Shown here in pieces: positions 34,132 through 43,188 of a stretch of DNA of 64,000 nt. The notes under the pieces are model-generated. The model ran no database searches. It worked only from the letters and a program-made list of their open reading frames with translations, and was not told where the DNA came from. The position numbers were made by a program, and so were the translations under genes. Source of the DNA: Hymenobacter sp. CRA2 (GTDB lineage Bacteria; Bacteroidota; Bacteroidia; Cytophagales; Hymenobacteraceae); NCBI RefSeq assembly GCF_002007105.1, contig NZ_MVBC01000008.1, forward strand, positions 62,001-126,000, in the 5' to 3' direction. Position 1 is the first letter of the stretch, and each line of letters opens with the position of its first letter.

Positions 34132-34680
34132 CTAGTCGCGCGAGGGGAAAAGGCCTTGCAGGCAGATGATGTAGTTCAGCCCGAGCACCGGCTGCACTAG
34201 GTTCACCGGCTTATTGCCGCCCGCCAGGCCGATGGAGGCCGGCGCCGCGGTGGCGTCGCCGTTCGGCGCGTAGGCATTCACCGTCACCGATTCGCCGTTG
34301 ACGTCGGTGCCATTGGTAATGGCCAGAAAGCCCCCCGCCGGGTTGCTCACCGAGCCCGCCGATTTGCTCACGTTCAGCTGGTGGTTGTGGGCCGGCAGCT
34401 CCGCCGTAGTAAGCGTTACGTTTTCCGTGCCCGACATTTGGCCCAGCTGGTAGGGGCTCAGGCCGGGGCCCTGGCTCATGCCGCTGTGCACCGGTACGCG
34501 GCCGCGCAGGTCGGGCAGGCCGAAAGTGGTCTGGCCGTTGCCGCCGTAAGTGGTGCCCAGAATGGAGAACAGCGCCGTGTTCTGCGCGATGGACAGTTGC
34601 TGCCCGTTGCAGAACGCCCAGCCGCGGGGCGCAAAAGTGCCGGCAAACAGTACGATAGAGCCGATGTAAGCTTCGTCCAT
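34132..34680 (-). CDS. Tail-collar (microcystin-dependent protein) family protein
   Basis: A 182-residue protein from the ATG at 34680; the frame is open to 34851 but the earlier residues are not collar-like. It has the standard compact form: IGSIVLFAGTFAPRGWAFCN at the N-terminus, QQLSIAQNTALFSILGTTYG, FGLPDLRGRVPVHSG, a middle LPAHNHQLN motif, and the C-terminal LNYIICLQGLFPSRD. Compared with its paralogue at 33184-33912 it lacks the Tat-like leader, so the two may work in different compartments. It is followed by its own terminator. Function is unknown. Confidence 0.9.
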   Translation of the reverse strand: MDEAYIGSIVLFAGTFAPRGWAFCNGQQLSIAQNTALFSILGTTYGGNGQTTFGLPDLRGRVPVHSGMSQGPGLSPYQLGQMSGTENVTLTTAELPAHNHQLNVSKSAGSVSNPAGGFLAITNGTDVNGESVTVNAYAPNGDATAAPASIGLAGGNKPVNLVQPVLGLNYIICLQGLFPSRD

Positions 34681-35206
34681 AAAAGAATGAGTTGAGAAGA
34701 AGGAAAAAGGATGGGAAAGAACTTCTAAAGCCACCAGCTGGCAGCGGTAAGCACAGGTACAAGGCAATACTAACTCAGCGGGCACCCGTAGGTACCGCAG
34801 AGCAAAGAAGCTATAAGTGCAATGGTGTGGTAGTAGGAGGGCACGAACCACTGAGGAGCGTGCAGGCAGCGTAAAAGGGCCGCTAACTCTGGGGTCAGCA
34901 AACCGCGGACGAATATAGTGTATCTATTCTTAATGCTATAGGTAAAAGTCATATTATACTTGGGATATTGTCACTATGGGAAACGCAGCTAACAGCTGAA
35001 CGGGGCGGCCAGCCCTTTTGGGTCCTTCAGCTTGCAAGTAAAGCGCGCTACCGGCGGACGGCTTGGCAATGGTGGCCAGCGGCAGGTGGCAGGCAGCGAG
35101 CTACCGCATTTGGTGGGCGGAAAGCCGAAACTCACCAACGCGAACGGCCGCCGCCCAGCTCGGATCAGAGCTAAGCGGCGGCCGCCTCAACGGGAAGAGT
35201 TAGCGG
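34681..35206. other. Intergenic region with one strong hairpin, no gene
   Basis: About 525 nt without a supported gene. CGGCCGCCGC (35145-35154) and GCGGCGGCCG (35175-35184), with inner AGCTC/GAGCT, form a GC-rich stem past the stop of the minus-strand patatin gene and may end its transcript, although no T-run follows. The part at 34900-34970 is AT-rich and probably contains the promoter of the 34680 gene. Confidence 0.5.
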
Positions 35207-37552
35207 TTAATCCAGCGACCGGTCGCGGAACAGCACGTAGCCGATGTGGGCAAACACGCCGAATTGGTTGTTACGCTCGTCGTAGTGGATGAACTGAATG
35301 GCGGCCGGGCCAACCGGCGTCTGGTACTGGAAGCCCGTCATGATGGTGAGGTAGGGCCGGCTCAGGAAGTTGGTGCGCTGGGCCAGCAGCGGGTTATCCG
35401 GGCGCCGGTCCCAGGGCCGCACGAAGGCGTGCAGGTAGCCCTCGGTGCGCCACTCCAACGACCCGGCAATGGCGCGCACGTAGCGCAGGCCCGCGGCGGC
35501 GTAGGCCGTGCCGCGGTAGTTGTCGAGGAAGATAGTACGCGAGTCGGGTAGGGGCAGAAAGGCCGGCGAGGTGGTGAGCGTGGAACGGTAAGTGGCAAAC
35601 AAGCCCTGCGTGCTGGCTACCAGCTCCGTCATGTAGCCCCAAGCATTGGTGCGGGCGCCCACGGTATCGACTTTGTTCAGGCTGAAGTACTGCTCCGTAA
35701 AGAGTGTGGCCTTCACCCACTGGTGGTTGCGGCTGCGGCCACTCAGGCCCTCGGCCGTGGAGCCGGGGTTGTATTTCTCCTCGCCCGTCACACCCCGGAA
35801 GCTGAACTCGGCGCGGCGGCCCTTGGTAGCGTATTGCCGGCGGTTGAGCGAGTTGCGCTGAAACTGTACCGCCGCCGTGAAGCCGTGAAAACGGTTTTGG
35901 TCGAGGGTCGCAGCCGAGCTGATTTCGTCGGCGTTGGCAAACCGGTCGCGGTTGGTAAACGCGCCGAAGCTCAAGATGTAGCGGCTGCGGTAGTTCGGGC
36001 TGATGCCCACCTGCACGAAGGTTTTCAGGTCGCGCTGCTGCAGGGCGGTGTTCTGGGCGGCTTTGCCGTTATCGAGCAGGCCGCCGGTATCCTGGTAGTT
36101 GAAGTTGTTGAAGACGATGGTGGGCTCGAAGTACAGCGGAATACGCCCGGGGATGCTCACCCGAAACGAGCCCTCGGCCCCGTTGTAGAAGCGCCCGATG
36201 GTGGCGTCGGCCTGGATGGTGTAGAGGTAGCGGTTGAGGTAGCGGTAGGCCCCACCGAGGTAAAAATTGCTCATGGAGCGCGTGGTCAGCAGCACGCCCA
36301 GGTCGGTCGTCAGGTTGGAGTTCTGGCGCGCATCCACGTTCAGCACGTACCCTTCCTTCTGCCGGTCGTAGCGGATGCGCGGGTACACGTTGTTGAAGAA
36401 GTCGTTGTTGACGAGGCGGTAGTAGCCTTCTTCAATGTCGGAAGGGGTGTAGGTGGAGCCGGTGCGCCGGAAAAACCGGGTGACGAACCCCTGCTGCATC
36501 TGCGGCACGCCTTGCACCCGGATTTCCTTGAAATCCGGCTTGGGGGCACGGTTCTGGAAGTCGCGGCGGCGCTGCTGCAGGGCTAGCGTGTCTTCGCGGC
36601 GCGCAATGCGGCGCAGCGCCAGTGGCAGCTTGGCCTCGGCGGCCTGCTCGCCCGAGTGCACCAGCTTGCGCACCTTGGCAAAGTCCGCGGCCGTGACGCC
36701 CTGCAGGTCGGGCTGAATGAAGATGCCGTTCTTGCCCACGGATAGGGTGTCGGCCGCGTTCGAGCCCAGAAAGATGAGCGTGCTGGTGAGCAGCGCATCG
36801 TCCTTGCCCGTGGGGTACTTGCCGTAGGCCACGTCGCCCACGTTCACCCCGATGATGATGTCGGGCTGAAACTCCTCGCGCATCACGCCGGTGGGGAAGT
36901 TGTCGACCACGGCCCCGTCGAAGAGGTAGCGGCCATCGGGCTGGCGGATGGGGCGAAAGGCCAGCGGAAAGGCCATGGAGTTGCGCACTGCGTCGGACAG
37001 GGAGCCGCTGCGCTGCACCACTTTCTCACGCGTGAACACCTCGGAGGCCACGGCCCGGTACGGCACGAAGAGCTTGTTGAAGTCGTAGCCCGAAATGGCG
37101 CCCGCCGGGGCCAGCATGGTGGCCAGCACGTAGTTCAGGGTCACGTCGTCCACCAGCTTGGGCGTCACGCGCGCTTTCAGGGTCGAGTCGAGGGCCAGCC
37201 GCAGGTGCAGGGCGGCGGGGGAGGGGTCGGCGTCGTAGTAGTTGAACACCTTGCCCTCGAGCGGGCGGCCCGCTACCCAGTCCTGAAACTGCGGGCTGAT
37301 GACAATTTCCTCGATTTCGCGGGGTGAGTAACCCGCCGCGTACAGCCCGCCCACGATGGCGCCCATACTAGTGCCCACGATGTAGTCGATGGGGATGCGG
37401 TTCTTTTCCAGTACCTTGAGCACGCCCACGTGGGCCAGGCCTTTGGCGCCACCGCCGCTGAGCACGAGGCCCACTTTCTGGGCCGCCGCCGGGCGGGGTA
37501 ACACAAAACAGAGAATCAGTAAGCCTGCAATCAGGCGGAGAAAACGGTGCAT
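35207..37552 (-). CDS. Patatin-like phospholipase fused to BamA-type outer-membrane barrel
   Basis: A 781-residue outer-membrane protein of the PlpD type (type Vd-like). A signal peptide covers residues 1-24. A patatin domain follows at about 27-330 with the oxyanion loop SGGGAKGLAH, nucleophile Ser62 in GTSMG, and catalytic Asp212 in DGAVVDNFP. A single POTRA-like module lies at about 345-425 (FKEIRVQGVPQMQQGFVTRF), and a 16-stranded BamA-like barrel runs to the C-terminus (FQYQTPVGPAAIQF, GYVLFRDRSLD). In the family the lipase is either displayed or released; in Bacteroidota many members appear uncleaved and periplasmic. It is transcribed alone. Confidence 0.94.
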   Translation of the reverse strand: MHRFLRLIAGLLILCFVLPRPAAAQKVGLVLSGGGAKGLAHVGVLKVLEKNRIPIDYIVGTSMGAIVGGLYAAGYSPREIEEIVISPQFQDWVAGRPLEGKVFNYYDADPSPAALHLRLALDSTLKARVTPKLVDDVTLNYVLATMLAPAGAISGYDFNKLFVPYRAVASEVFTREKVVQRSGSLSDAVRNSMAFPLAFRPIRQPDGRYLFDGAVVDNFPTGVMREEFQPDIIIGVNVGDVAYGKYPTGKDDALLTSTLIFLGSNAADTLSVGKNGIFIQPDLQGVTAADFAKVRKLVHSGEQAAEAKLPLALRRIARREDTLALQQRRRDFQNRAPKPDFKEIRVQGVPQMQQGFVTRFFRRTGSTYTPSDIEEGYYRLVNNDFFNNVYPRIRYDRQKEGYVLNVDARQNSNLTTDLGVLLTTRSMSNFYLGGAYRYLNRYLYTIQADATIGRFYNGAEGSFRVSIPGRIPLYFEPTIVFNNFNYQDTGGLLDNGKAAQNTALQQRDLKTFVQVGISPNYRSRYILSFGAFTNRDRFANADEISSAATLDQNRFHGFTAAVQFQRNSLNRRQYATKGRRAEFSFRGVTGEEKYNPGSTAEGLSGRSRNHQWVKATLFTEQYFSLNKVDTVGARTNAWGYMTELVASTQGLFATYRSTLTTSPAFLPLPDSRTIFLDNYRGTAYAAAGLRYVRAIAGSLEWRTEGYLHAFVRPWDRRPDNPLLAQRTNFLSRPYLTIMTGFQYQTPVGPAAIQFIHYDERNNQFGVFAHIGYVLFRDRSLD

Positions 37553-37904
37553 AGAAAGCGAAGAAGCGGAGAGGGCAACGCGCTTGGTACGCAGGGGGGT
37601 AAGCCGGGTTGTGAGGGCCGGCCGGTCGAGATTCGCGGGGCCGCTCGGGGCGTCTGCCGCGGGGTGAATTCAGCCTTTTGGCGCGACTCAGGCCGGCAAG
37701 CAGTTTTCGGATATCCGGTGCCGCGCCCGCGTTGCCGCGCCCGTTTTATCCAGCATCCTGAGCCGTCGGTGAAGAGGCGTGCCACGTGTGAGCAAGCGAC
37801 TTTGAGCAGCCGCTAGCAAACGTGCGGAGTGACAGATCTGCCAATGCTTTCGAAAACACGGCCACAAAAAAGCCCCGGCTGATGCAGCCGGGGCGGTGGG
37901 CAAG
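37553..37904. other. Intergenic region with a terminator
   Basis: About 350 nt between two minus-strand genes. The only structure I see is the terminator at 37865-37894; the short frames here are not supported. Confidence 0.5.
37865..37894 (-). terminator. Rho-independent terminator of the CD225-DUF2752 unit
   Basis: GCCCCGGCTG (37872-37881) and CAGCCGGGGC (37885-37894) form a perfect 10-bp stem with a 3-nt loop. On the minus strand it is followed by a T-run (the A-run at 37865-37871). It lies 11 nt past the DUF2752 stop. Confidence 0.92.
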
Positions 37905-38336
37905 TTAGGGCGCGAGCCAGTGGCCGAGTGGGCCGGGCAAGTTGCGCAGCACGGCAAACACGATAACCAGGGCCGCGGTCAGCCAGCCAAACCAGGGCCG
38001 GTACAGAAACGACGCGCGGCGCGGCTGGCCGGTTACTTCGGCGCGCAGCCGCTCCAAGCCGCCAAACAGCACCACGGGCGTGTAAGCAGCGGCCAGTAGG
38101 TTGTGGCCGGCAGCCTCGGCCCAGCGCCCGTTCAGCAGAGCGTGCAGGGCGCGCTGGGTACCACAGCCCGGGCAGTGCAGGCCCGCCAGCCAGTACAGCG
38201 GGCACTTCGGAAAGAAGTACCGGCTGGGGTCGAAGCGGAAGTACACGAAGAGCAGTGCGCTGGCCGCCAATACCAAACCCGCTGCGCGCCAGCCGAGCCG
38301 GCGGCGCACAGCGGGTTGTAATGCCGTAGCGGTCAT
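37905..38336 (-). CDS. DUF2752 membrane protein
   Basis: A 143-residue inner-membrane protein of the DUF2752 family. It has three hydrophobic segments (AAGLVLAASALLFVYF, LLAAAYTPVVLFGG, GWLTAALVIVFAVL) and the family signature LHCPGCGTQRALHALLNGR between the first two. The Cys pair in CPGCG may bind a metal or form a disulfide, but no function is established. It starts exactly where the CD225 gene stops (38336/38337), so the two are translationally coupled. This pairing is common in Bacteroidota. Confidence 0.92.
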   Translation of the reverse strand: MTATALQPAVRRRLGWRAAGLVLAASALLFVYFRFDPSRYFFPKCPLYWLAGLHCPGCGTQRALHALLNGRWAEAAGHNLLAAAYTPVVLFGGLERLRAEVTGQPRRASFLYRPWFGWLTAALVIVFAVLRNLPGPLGHWLAP

Positions 38337-38648
38337 TTACAGGTTCGAAGCGCCCATCAGGCTGCCGAATACACCCAGCATCGAAAGGATGAAGCTGAGT
38401 ACAATCGAGGCCAGACCAATGATCAAACCAATCTTGGTCCACTTGCCGGCTTGCTCAGAAGCGTGCAAGGCGCCGTTGTAGTCGCCCGCGTCGTAGCGGG
38501 AATTGACGCTGGCCGCGTTGATGATGCCCACGATGCCAAAGGGCAGGCAGCAGAATAGGGTCACCAGAATCGACTCCACCAGCCAGTTTTTCGGCCGAGC
38601 ATTGGTGGGCGGCATGCCACCGGTGGGGGAGGAATAGGATTGCTCCAT
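38337..38648 (-). CDS. CD225/dispanin family membrane protein
   Basis: A 103-residue membrane protein with the dispanin/IFITM-like arrangement. A Pro-rich cytoplasmic N-terminus precedes TM1 (WLVESILVTLFCCLPFGIVG, about residues 22-42), a loop containing SVNSRYDAGDYNGALHAS, and TM2 (IGLIIGLASIVLSFILSML, about 72-90). Bacterial members often accompany DUF2752 proteins and are proposed to shape membranes; the role here is unknown. It is the first gene of a two-gene unit with DUF2752. Confidence 0.93.
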   Translation of the reverse strand: MEQSYSSPTGGMPPTNARPKNWLVESILVTLFCCLPFGIVGIINAASVNSRYDAGDYNGALHASEQAGKWTKIGLIIGLASIVLSFILSMLGVFGSLMGASNL

Positions 38649-38764
38649 AAGGGTTTGGAATTTGAGAAGATGGAATGGTTAGCCGGGAAGGTAAGCAAAG
38701 CCCGCAAACTGGCCAATGGGCCCGGGGTATAATGACCAAAAGTTAACGCGGCCAGACACGATTC

Positions 38765-39937
38765 TTACCAGGCATACGTCAGCGAGAGGTCCGACTGGCG
38801 CAGGCGATACGAGTAAGACTTCTCGTTTGGGCTGGAGGTGGATAGACGCTGGGTATGAAATGCTACCCCAACGTTGCCGATGGGGGTACGGCAGACCACG
38901 CCAGCGCCACCGCGGGAAAAGCCCGTCACGGGGGACATGCCCAATTCGTAGGCGTCAGGGCGGTCCGTGGGCACGTCCGGAATTTCGCTGTACCAAGCGC
39001 GGTGGCTCAGTACCATGCTGAGACCACCGCCCCCTTCCAGGTAAGGGCGTACGCGCTGGGCGTCGCGCCCAAGCTGCCAGCGCAGCATAATGGGTACTTG
39101 CAGCAATTGTGCTTGCAGATCAATGCTGCGCGTGAAGTAATTTGTCGCTGCCCGGGGCATGTCATGGACCTGCGTGAAAGAACGGGCGCGGCTGTAGGAC
39201 GCTTCCACCACCGCCTTGAGGCTGCCACCAATGGGTACGGCCAGTTGCACGGCGCCCGTTATATCAGTAGCAGGCGCTGGTTTCTTAAAACCGAAATCTT
39301 GATTCTTGTACACAGACCAAAATTGGCTGCGTTGGCTCCCCACGCGTATGCTTAGCTCGGTGCGCTGCTTGCTGCCGGGGAAATAGCGCGCCGAAACATC
39401 CGGCTGACAGCGGTTGTAACGGTCGATACGTCGGCCTAGCGATACGCGGGCGTAGTGCAAGCGCGGCTGGCTGTTGTCGGTAGTGAGCGATGGGCAGCCG
39501 GCCAACACGCCTTTGAGCACCGGCTCATACTGCGCGCGGGACAAGGGCAGCAGCTCGCCTCCGGTTTGCTCAATCATGAAATCGACATCGGAACGGGGCG
39601 AATAGCCGGTATACAGGTTCAGCGGGCCAGCGGTGATTAATTCCAGAATGCGCAGACTGTCGCCGTTGACCATACGCGTGCGAAAAGCCTGGCGTCTATC
39701 AGCGGTGCCAGCCGCCGCCAAATCCCGGGCCCGCAGGGTTTCGGCGGGGGCATCCAAGCTAGGGCGAAACCGCACGAAGCCCACGCGGCGCGTCGCATGG
39801 TAGGCGTCAAGATACCCGCGCACTGTATCGTTGGGGGCACCGGTTCGCACAATGTAGCCGGGCTGAAAAAAGGTGCTCTGGGCAAAGCTCAGGGCCGGAA
39901 AAGCCAGGGCTGAAAGAATAAGTAAAGAACGACGCAT
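38765..39937 (-). CDS. Exported protein with probable outer-membrane beta-barrel, unknown function
   Basis: A 390-residue protein with a signal peptide (residues 1-19, ending SFAQS). Residues about 25-165 form a beta-rich domain (VRGYLDAYHATRRVGFVRFR) with a Cys at about 149 and another at about 178. The rest looks like an eight-stranded barrel of the PorT-like type (YFTRSIDLQAQLLQVPIML, YLEGGGGLSMVLSH) ending in RLRQSDLSLTYAW with the usual C-terminal aromatic. This general plan is common in Bacteroidota, but I cannot name the protein. It is a single gene. Confidence 0.8.
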   Translation of the reverse strand: MRRSLLILSALAFPALSFAQSTFFQPGYIVRTGAPNDTVRGYLDAYHATRRVGFVRFRPSLDAPAETLRARDLAAAGTADRRQAFRTRMVNGDSLRILELITAGPLNLYTGYSPRSDVDFMIEQTGGELLPLSRAQYEPVLKGVLAGCPSLTTDNSQPRLHYARVSLGRRIDRYNRCQPDVSARYFPGSKQRTELSIRVGSQRSQFWSVYKNQDFGFKKPAPATDITGAVQLAVPIGGSLKAVVEASYSRARSFTQVHDMPRAATNYFTRSIDLQAQLLQVPIMLRWQLGRDAQRVRPYLEGGGGLSMVLSHRAWYSEIPDVPTDRPDAYELGMSPVTGFSRGGAGVVCRTPIGNVGVAFHTQRLSTSSPNEKSYSYRLRQSDLSLTYAW

Positions 39938-39995
39938 GCCGCGTGAGTGAAAAGGATAATTCCACGAAGCTACGGCAAAGTGCTATTCAGCCCGC

Positions 39996-40189
39996 CTACC
40001 ACTTGCGGAAAATCACATACACCGCCGCTATCAGCAAGGCAAAGCCCACCAGGTGGTTCCAGCGCAGCGTGTCGGACTTGAACACGAACACGGCGCACAG
40101 GGTAAACACCGTCAGCGTAATGACCTCCTGAATGACCTTGAGCGGAAACAGGTTGAACAGCCCCGTTTTCCGCGAAGCCGATCCGGTTG
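39996..40189 (-). pseudogene. Frameshifted 3' fragment of the DUF486 (DMT-like) gene
   Basis: These 194 nt are a close, partly diverged copy of the 3' end of the intact gene at 43292-43663 (matching 43292-43487, 196 nt). The fragment keeps the coding end (KVIQEVITLTVFTLCAVFVF through YVIFRKW and the TAG stop). It lacks the first about 60 codons, and a 2-nt deletion near 40158-40162 breaks the frame between NRIGFAEN and LFPLK. Similarity stops at CCGGTTG in both. It lies just past the histidine kinase gene at 40242, so it may be the scar of a local duplication. The read-through frame to 40229 is not a sensible protein. Confidence 0.88.
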
Positions 40190-40241
40190 AGGCCTGATTC
40201 CACCGCGTTACCATTTCGCTGAAGCACATTCCAAAGCCACT

Positions 40242-41609
40242 TTAAGCACCGTGGACAGCGACGGGAAAGCGCAACTCAACCCGCAGCTGCCCGGCGGCTT
40301 CGGTAAAGTGCAGCTCGGCCCCGAGCAACTGCGCCAGCCGGCTGCTGATCCACAGCCCTAGCCCGGCGCCGTCTTGTAGCACATCGGCCTGGAAGTAGGG
40401 CGCCGTCAACCTGGTCAGGTTGTCGCCAAGTGGGGCCAGCAGTTCGTTGTGCACGCTCACCCCTACGTAGTCGGCGGTGCGCGCTACCTGCACCTGTACC
40501 GATGTGTGCAGCCGGGCGTGCTTGCGGGCGTTGTCAAGCAGGTTCAGCAGAATGGTGGTGAGCTTATCGGCGTCGGTGCTGAGGCGGTAATCCGCGGCCT
40601 GTTCGTCGATGTGCAGGTGTAGCTGCCGCCCGGCGGCCCGGAAGGCGGGCAGGGCGCGGTCCACAATGGCCAGCACCAGCTCGTCCAGCTCCACGGCGGC
40701 GCGGTACAGCGGCAGCGCCTCGGGCGTGCGCAGTCGGCTGACCAGCAGAAAGTCCTCCACCAGGCGGCTGAGGCGGCGCAGCTCGGCCCCGTGCCCCGCC
40801 AGCGCTTCGCGGGTGACGGCGGGCACGGTGGGGTCGGTGCCGGTCACGTCCAGGCTGAGCTGCAGGGTGGCCAGCGGCGTGCGCAACTCGTGGGCGGCGG
40901 CGGCCAGAAAGTTGGCCTGGACTTCGGCTTGCTCGCGCAGGCGGCCGAGCACGGCGTTGAGGGTTTCGGCCAGCGTTTGCACTTCGTCGCCGGTGGCGGG
41001 CACGGGCAGCGGCTCGATGCTGGCCGCGTCGCGGATCCGTTGGGCCTGGGCGCTGATGCGGCGCAGCGGGTGCAGGGCCGCCCCACCAAGCCAGGCCGCC
41101 AGCAAAGCGGCCAAGCCAGCACTGCCCAGCAAGCCCAGCAGCAGCACCGTGCGCACCTGGCGCAGCTCGGCGGCCAGCGGCGCGGCCGGCCGTGCCAGCC
41201 ACAGCAGCAGCTGCCCGGTGGGCAGGGCCTCGTTGGCGCCGGGGCCGGGTACGGCGGCCGGGCGCTGCACGTGCACGAGTTGCAGCGGGTGCGTCGGGGA
41301 AGCAGCGCTGTCGGTGGGGAAGCCGGGCGAGCGGAACACTTCCCAGGGCGCGCGACCGGGAAAACGAAGCACCACACGCATTTGCTCGCTGGCTTGGTCG
41401 GGCAGGGGCAGGGTGGGCAGCGGGTCCAGGCTGATGCGGCTGAGCAGCAGCTCAGCCCGGGCGCGCAGCCGCTCGTGGTCGGCGCGGGCCAGCAGGCGGC
41501 GCAGGCTGAAGTACTGGTACGCCCCGGCCAGCAGCGTAAGCAGCATCAGCCCGCCAGCCAGGCCCAGCAGCAAGCGGCGGCGCAAACTCAGGGTCGAGAG
41601 CAAAGCCAT
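40242..41609 (-). CDS. Sensor histidine kinase (OmpR-partner type)
   Basis: A 455-residue inner-membrane sensor kinase from the ATG at 41609; the frame extends into the regulator gene but that part is an overlap. TM1 lies at about 13-34 and TM2 at about 154-176, with a periplasmic sensor of about 115 residues between. A HAMP domain follows at about 177-230, then the dimerisation domain with phospho-acceptor His240 in AAAAHELRTPLATLQLS. The N-box is NLLDNARKHA and the G-box DGAGLGLWISSRLAQ. It starts 13 nt after its response regulator and probably forms an operon with it. The stimulus is unknown; RR/HK pairs of this kind often answer metal or envelope stress. Confidence 0.94.
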   Translation of the reverse strand: MALLSTLSLRRRLLLGLAGGLMLLTLLAGAYQYFSLRRLLARADHERLRARAELLLSRISLDPLPTLPLPDQASEQMRVVLRFPGRAPWEVFRSPGFPTDSAASPTHPLQLVHVQRPAAVPGPGANEALPTGQLLLWLARPAAPLAAELRQVRTVLLLGLLGSAGLAALLAAWLGGAALHPLRRISAQAQRIRDAASIEPLPVPATGDEVQTLAETLNAVLGRLREQAEVQANFLAAAAHELRTPLATLQLSLDVTGTDPTVPAVTREALAGHGAELRRLSRLVEDFLLVSRLRTPEALPLYRAAVELDELVLAIVDRALPAFRAAGRQLHLHIDEQAADYRLSTDADKLTTILLNLLDNARKHARLHTSVQVQVARTADYVGVSVHNELLAPLGDNLTRLTAPYFQADVLQDGAGLGLWISSRLAQLLGAELHFTEAAGQLRVELRFPVAVHGA

Positions 41610-41622
41610 AACGCGTGTAGGG

Positions 41623-42309
41623 CTAGACCTGGACGGGCAGGTTGCGCAGGCGGTAGCCCTGCCCGATGACTGTTTCGAGCAACGGCTCGGTCGCGCCTCG
41701 GTCGAGCTTTTTGCGCAGCTGCGAGATATGCACCTCAATGACGTTGGAGCCCAGGTCAAAATCCACGTCCCAGACTTTCTCGGCGATGCGCGTCTTGGGC
41801 AGGACGCGGCCCGCGTGGCGCAGCAGCAACTCCAGCAGGGCAAATTCGCGGTTGGTCAGCTCCACGCGCCGACCACCGCGCGTCACGATGCGCTGCAGCG
41901 GGTCGAGCACGAGGTCGGCCACGGCGAGGGGCGCGGCTTCGGCGGGCGTGGCGGTTTTGCGCTGCACGATGCGCAGGCGGGCCAGCAGCTCGTCGAACTC
42001 GAAGGGCTTGCGCAGGTAGTCCACCGCCCCCGCATCGAGGCCGCGGATTACGTGTTGGGTATCGGTGAGGGCGCTCAGGATGATGACCGGCGTGGGCAAG
42101 CCAAACTCGCGCAGGTTGCGCAGCACGTCCAGGCCGTTTTGGCCAGGCAGCATCAGGTCGAGCAGGATTACGTCGTAGGCTACCGTGGCGGCTAGCTCCA
42201 GGCCCGCCGGGCCCGAGGCGGCCACGTCGGCCAGGTGTCCGGCCTGCGTGAGGCCCTTCTGCAGGAAGCTGGCCAGGCGGGTTTCGTCTTCGACAATGAG
42301 GATGCGCAT
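41623..42309 (-). CDS. OmpR/PhoB-family response regulator
   Basis: A 228-residue regulator from the ATG at 42309. The receiver (about 1-118) has the acidic pair in VEDE, phospho-acceptor Asp51 in VILLDLMLPG, and the conserved Lys in YLRKPFEFDEL. A winged-helix DNA-binding domain covers about 128-225 (ELTNREFALLELLLRHAGRV, SNVIEVHISQLRKKLD, IGQGYRLRNL). It lies upstream of and almost touches the kinase gene, so the two are one unit. Targets are unknown; the 42361-43188 gene upstream is a candidate because it lies on the same strand just ahead. Confidence 0.95.
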   Translation of the reverse strand: MRILIVEDETRLASFLQKGLTQAGHLADVAASGPAGLELAATVAYDVILLDLMLPGQNGLDVLRNLREFGLPTPVIILSALTDTQHVIRGLDAGAVDYLRKPFEFDELLARLRIVQRKTATPAEAAPLAVADLVLDPLQRIVTRGGRRVELTNREFALLELLLRHAGRVLPKTRIAEKVWDVDFDLGSNVIEVHISQLRKKLDRGATEPLLETVIGQGYRLRNLPVQV

Positions 42310-42360
42310 CGGCAAAAACTACGCAACGCGGAGCAAATGGCCCCGCGTTGCGGCTGAAAG

Positions 42361-43188
42361 TTAGCGCGTCACGAATTTGACGCCGTTGATGGTCAGGGAC
42401 TCGGTCAGGAGCCGGGGCACGTTGTCGGCCGCGGCTTCGCCCTCGCGCAGGCTCCGTTTCAAGGCCGTGGCCTGTACGGTGGTGCCCACTTGCAGCTTGT
42501 CGCGGAGCTGCTCGCCCACGTGGGGCGGAAACAGCAACACAGTATGGTCGGCCAGGGTGATGCCCCGCAGATGGTTCTGCTCATCAAAGCGCAGGGCGCT
42601 GATGCGGCCTTCCACCGTGCGCATCTCCATCAGTTCGGGCCGTGGCGGAGCGGGGGGAGCAGGCGGGGCCGGGGGCGGGGGCGCCATAGCCCCGGGGGCG
42701 GCAGGCGCACCCGGGGCCACGGGCGGGGCAGATGGGGGCGCGGGCGGCGCCGGCGGCGCAGGTGGCGCCAACACAATGTCGCCTTCTGGGCGTTTCAGTA
42801 CCACTAGCTCGAGCTGCTTGGTACCGGTGAGCGAGGACAGCTTGAGCGCGCCAAACCGCACAGACTGGCCGGCTTTAGCGGCGGCCATCAGTTCTTTGGC
42901 GCGGGGCGGCGGGAAGTGCACAGCCAGCTCTTTGCCGTTGCTGCTGGCCACAAAGCCGTCGTAAAGCCCCTCTTCGTTGGTGGTGTAGCGCAGCAGGGAT
43001 CCGCTGTAGTAGTTGCTGTCGGACAAGGTGTAAACGACCCTGCCAGCGCTTTTCCGGAACGGGGCTGACGGGTCCGCCGACGCGGCCGTTTTGGTTTTTT
43101 GCTTGGTCTTGGTGGTCTTCTGCGCCACGGCGGGCAGGGCCAGGCCGACGGCCAGCAAACCGATGAGCAGGCGCTGGGAAGTAGACAT
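42361..43188 (-). CDS. Exported protein with Pro/Ala-rich middle, unknown function
   Basis: A 275-residue protein with a signal peptide (residues 1-22, ending LPAVAQ). A Lys/Thr-rich stretch follows, then a beta-rich domain (about 45-135, SAGRVVYTLSDSNYYSGSLL). An unusual Pro/Ala-rich low-complexity segment (about 140-183, repeated APPAPP) precedes a second small beta domain that starts near METRMVEGRIS-like residues (MRTVEGRISALRFDEQNHLR) and runs to the end. The two beta domains may be related. It ends 51 nt before the response regulator gene on the same strand, so it may be a cargo or sensor accessory of that system. I do not recognise a family. Confidence 0.8.
   Translation of the reverse strand: MSTSQRLLIGLLAVGLALPAVAQKTTKTKQKTKTAASADPSAPFRKSAGRVVYTLSDSNYYSGSLLRYTTNEEGLYDGFVASSNGKELAVHFPPPRAKELMAAAKAGQSVRFGALKLSSLTGTKQLELVVLKRPEGDIVLAPPAPPAPPAPPSAPPVAPGAPAAPGAMAPPPPAPPAPPAPPRPELMEMRTVEGRISALRFDEQNHLRGITLADHTVLLFPPHVGEQLRDKLQVGTTVQATALKRSLREGEAAADNVPRLLTESLTINGVKFVTR

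Noticed and set aside
33184..34680. Possible prophage because of tail-collar proteins
   Set aside because: No capsid, portal, integrase or other phage gene is present; stand-alone collar proteins are common in Bacteroidota.
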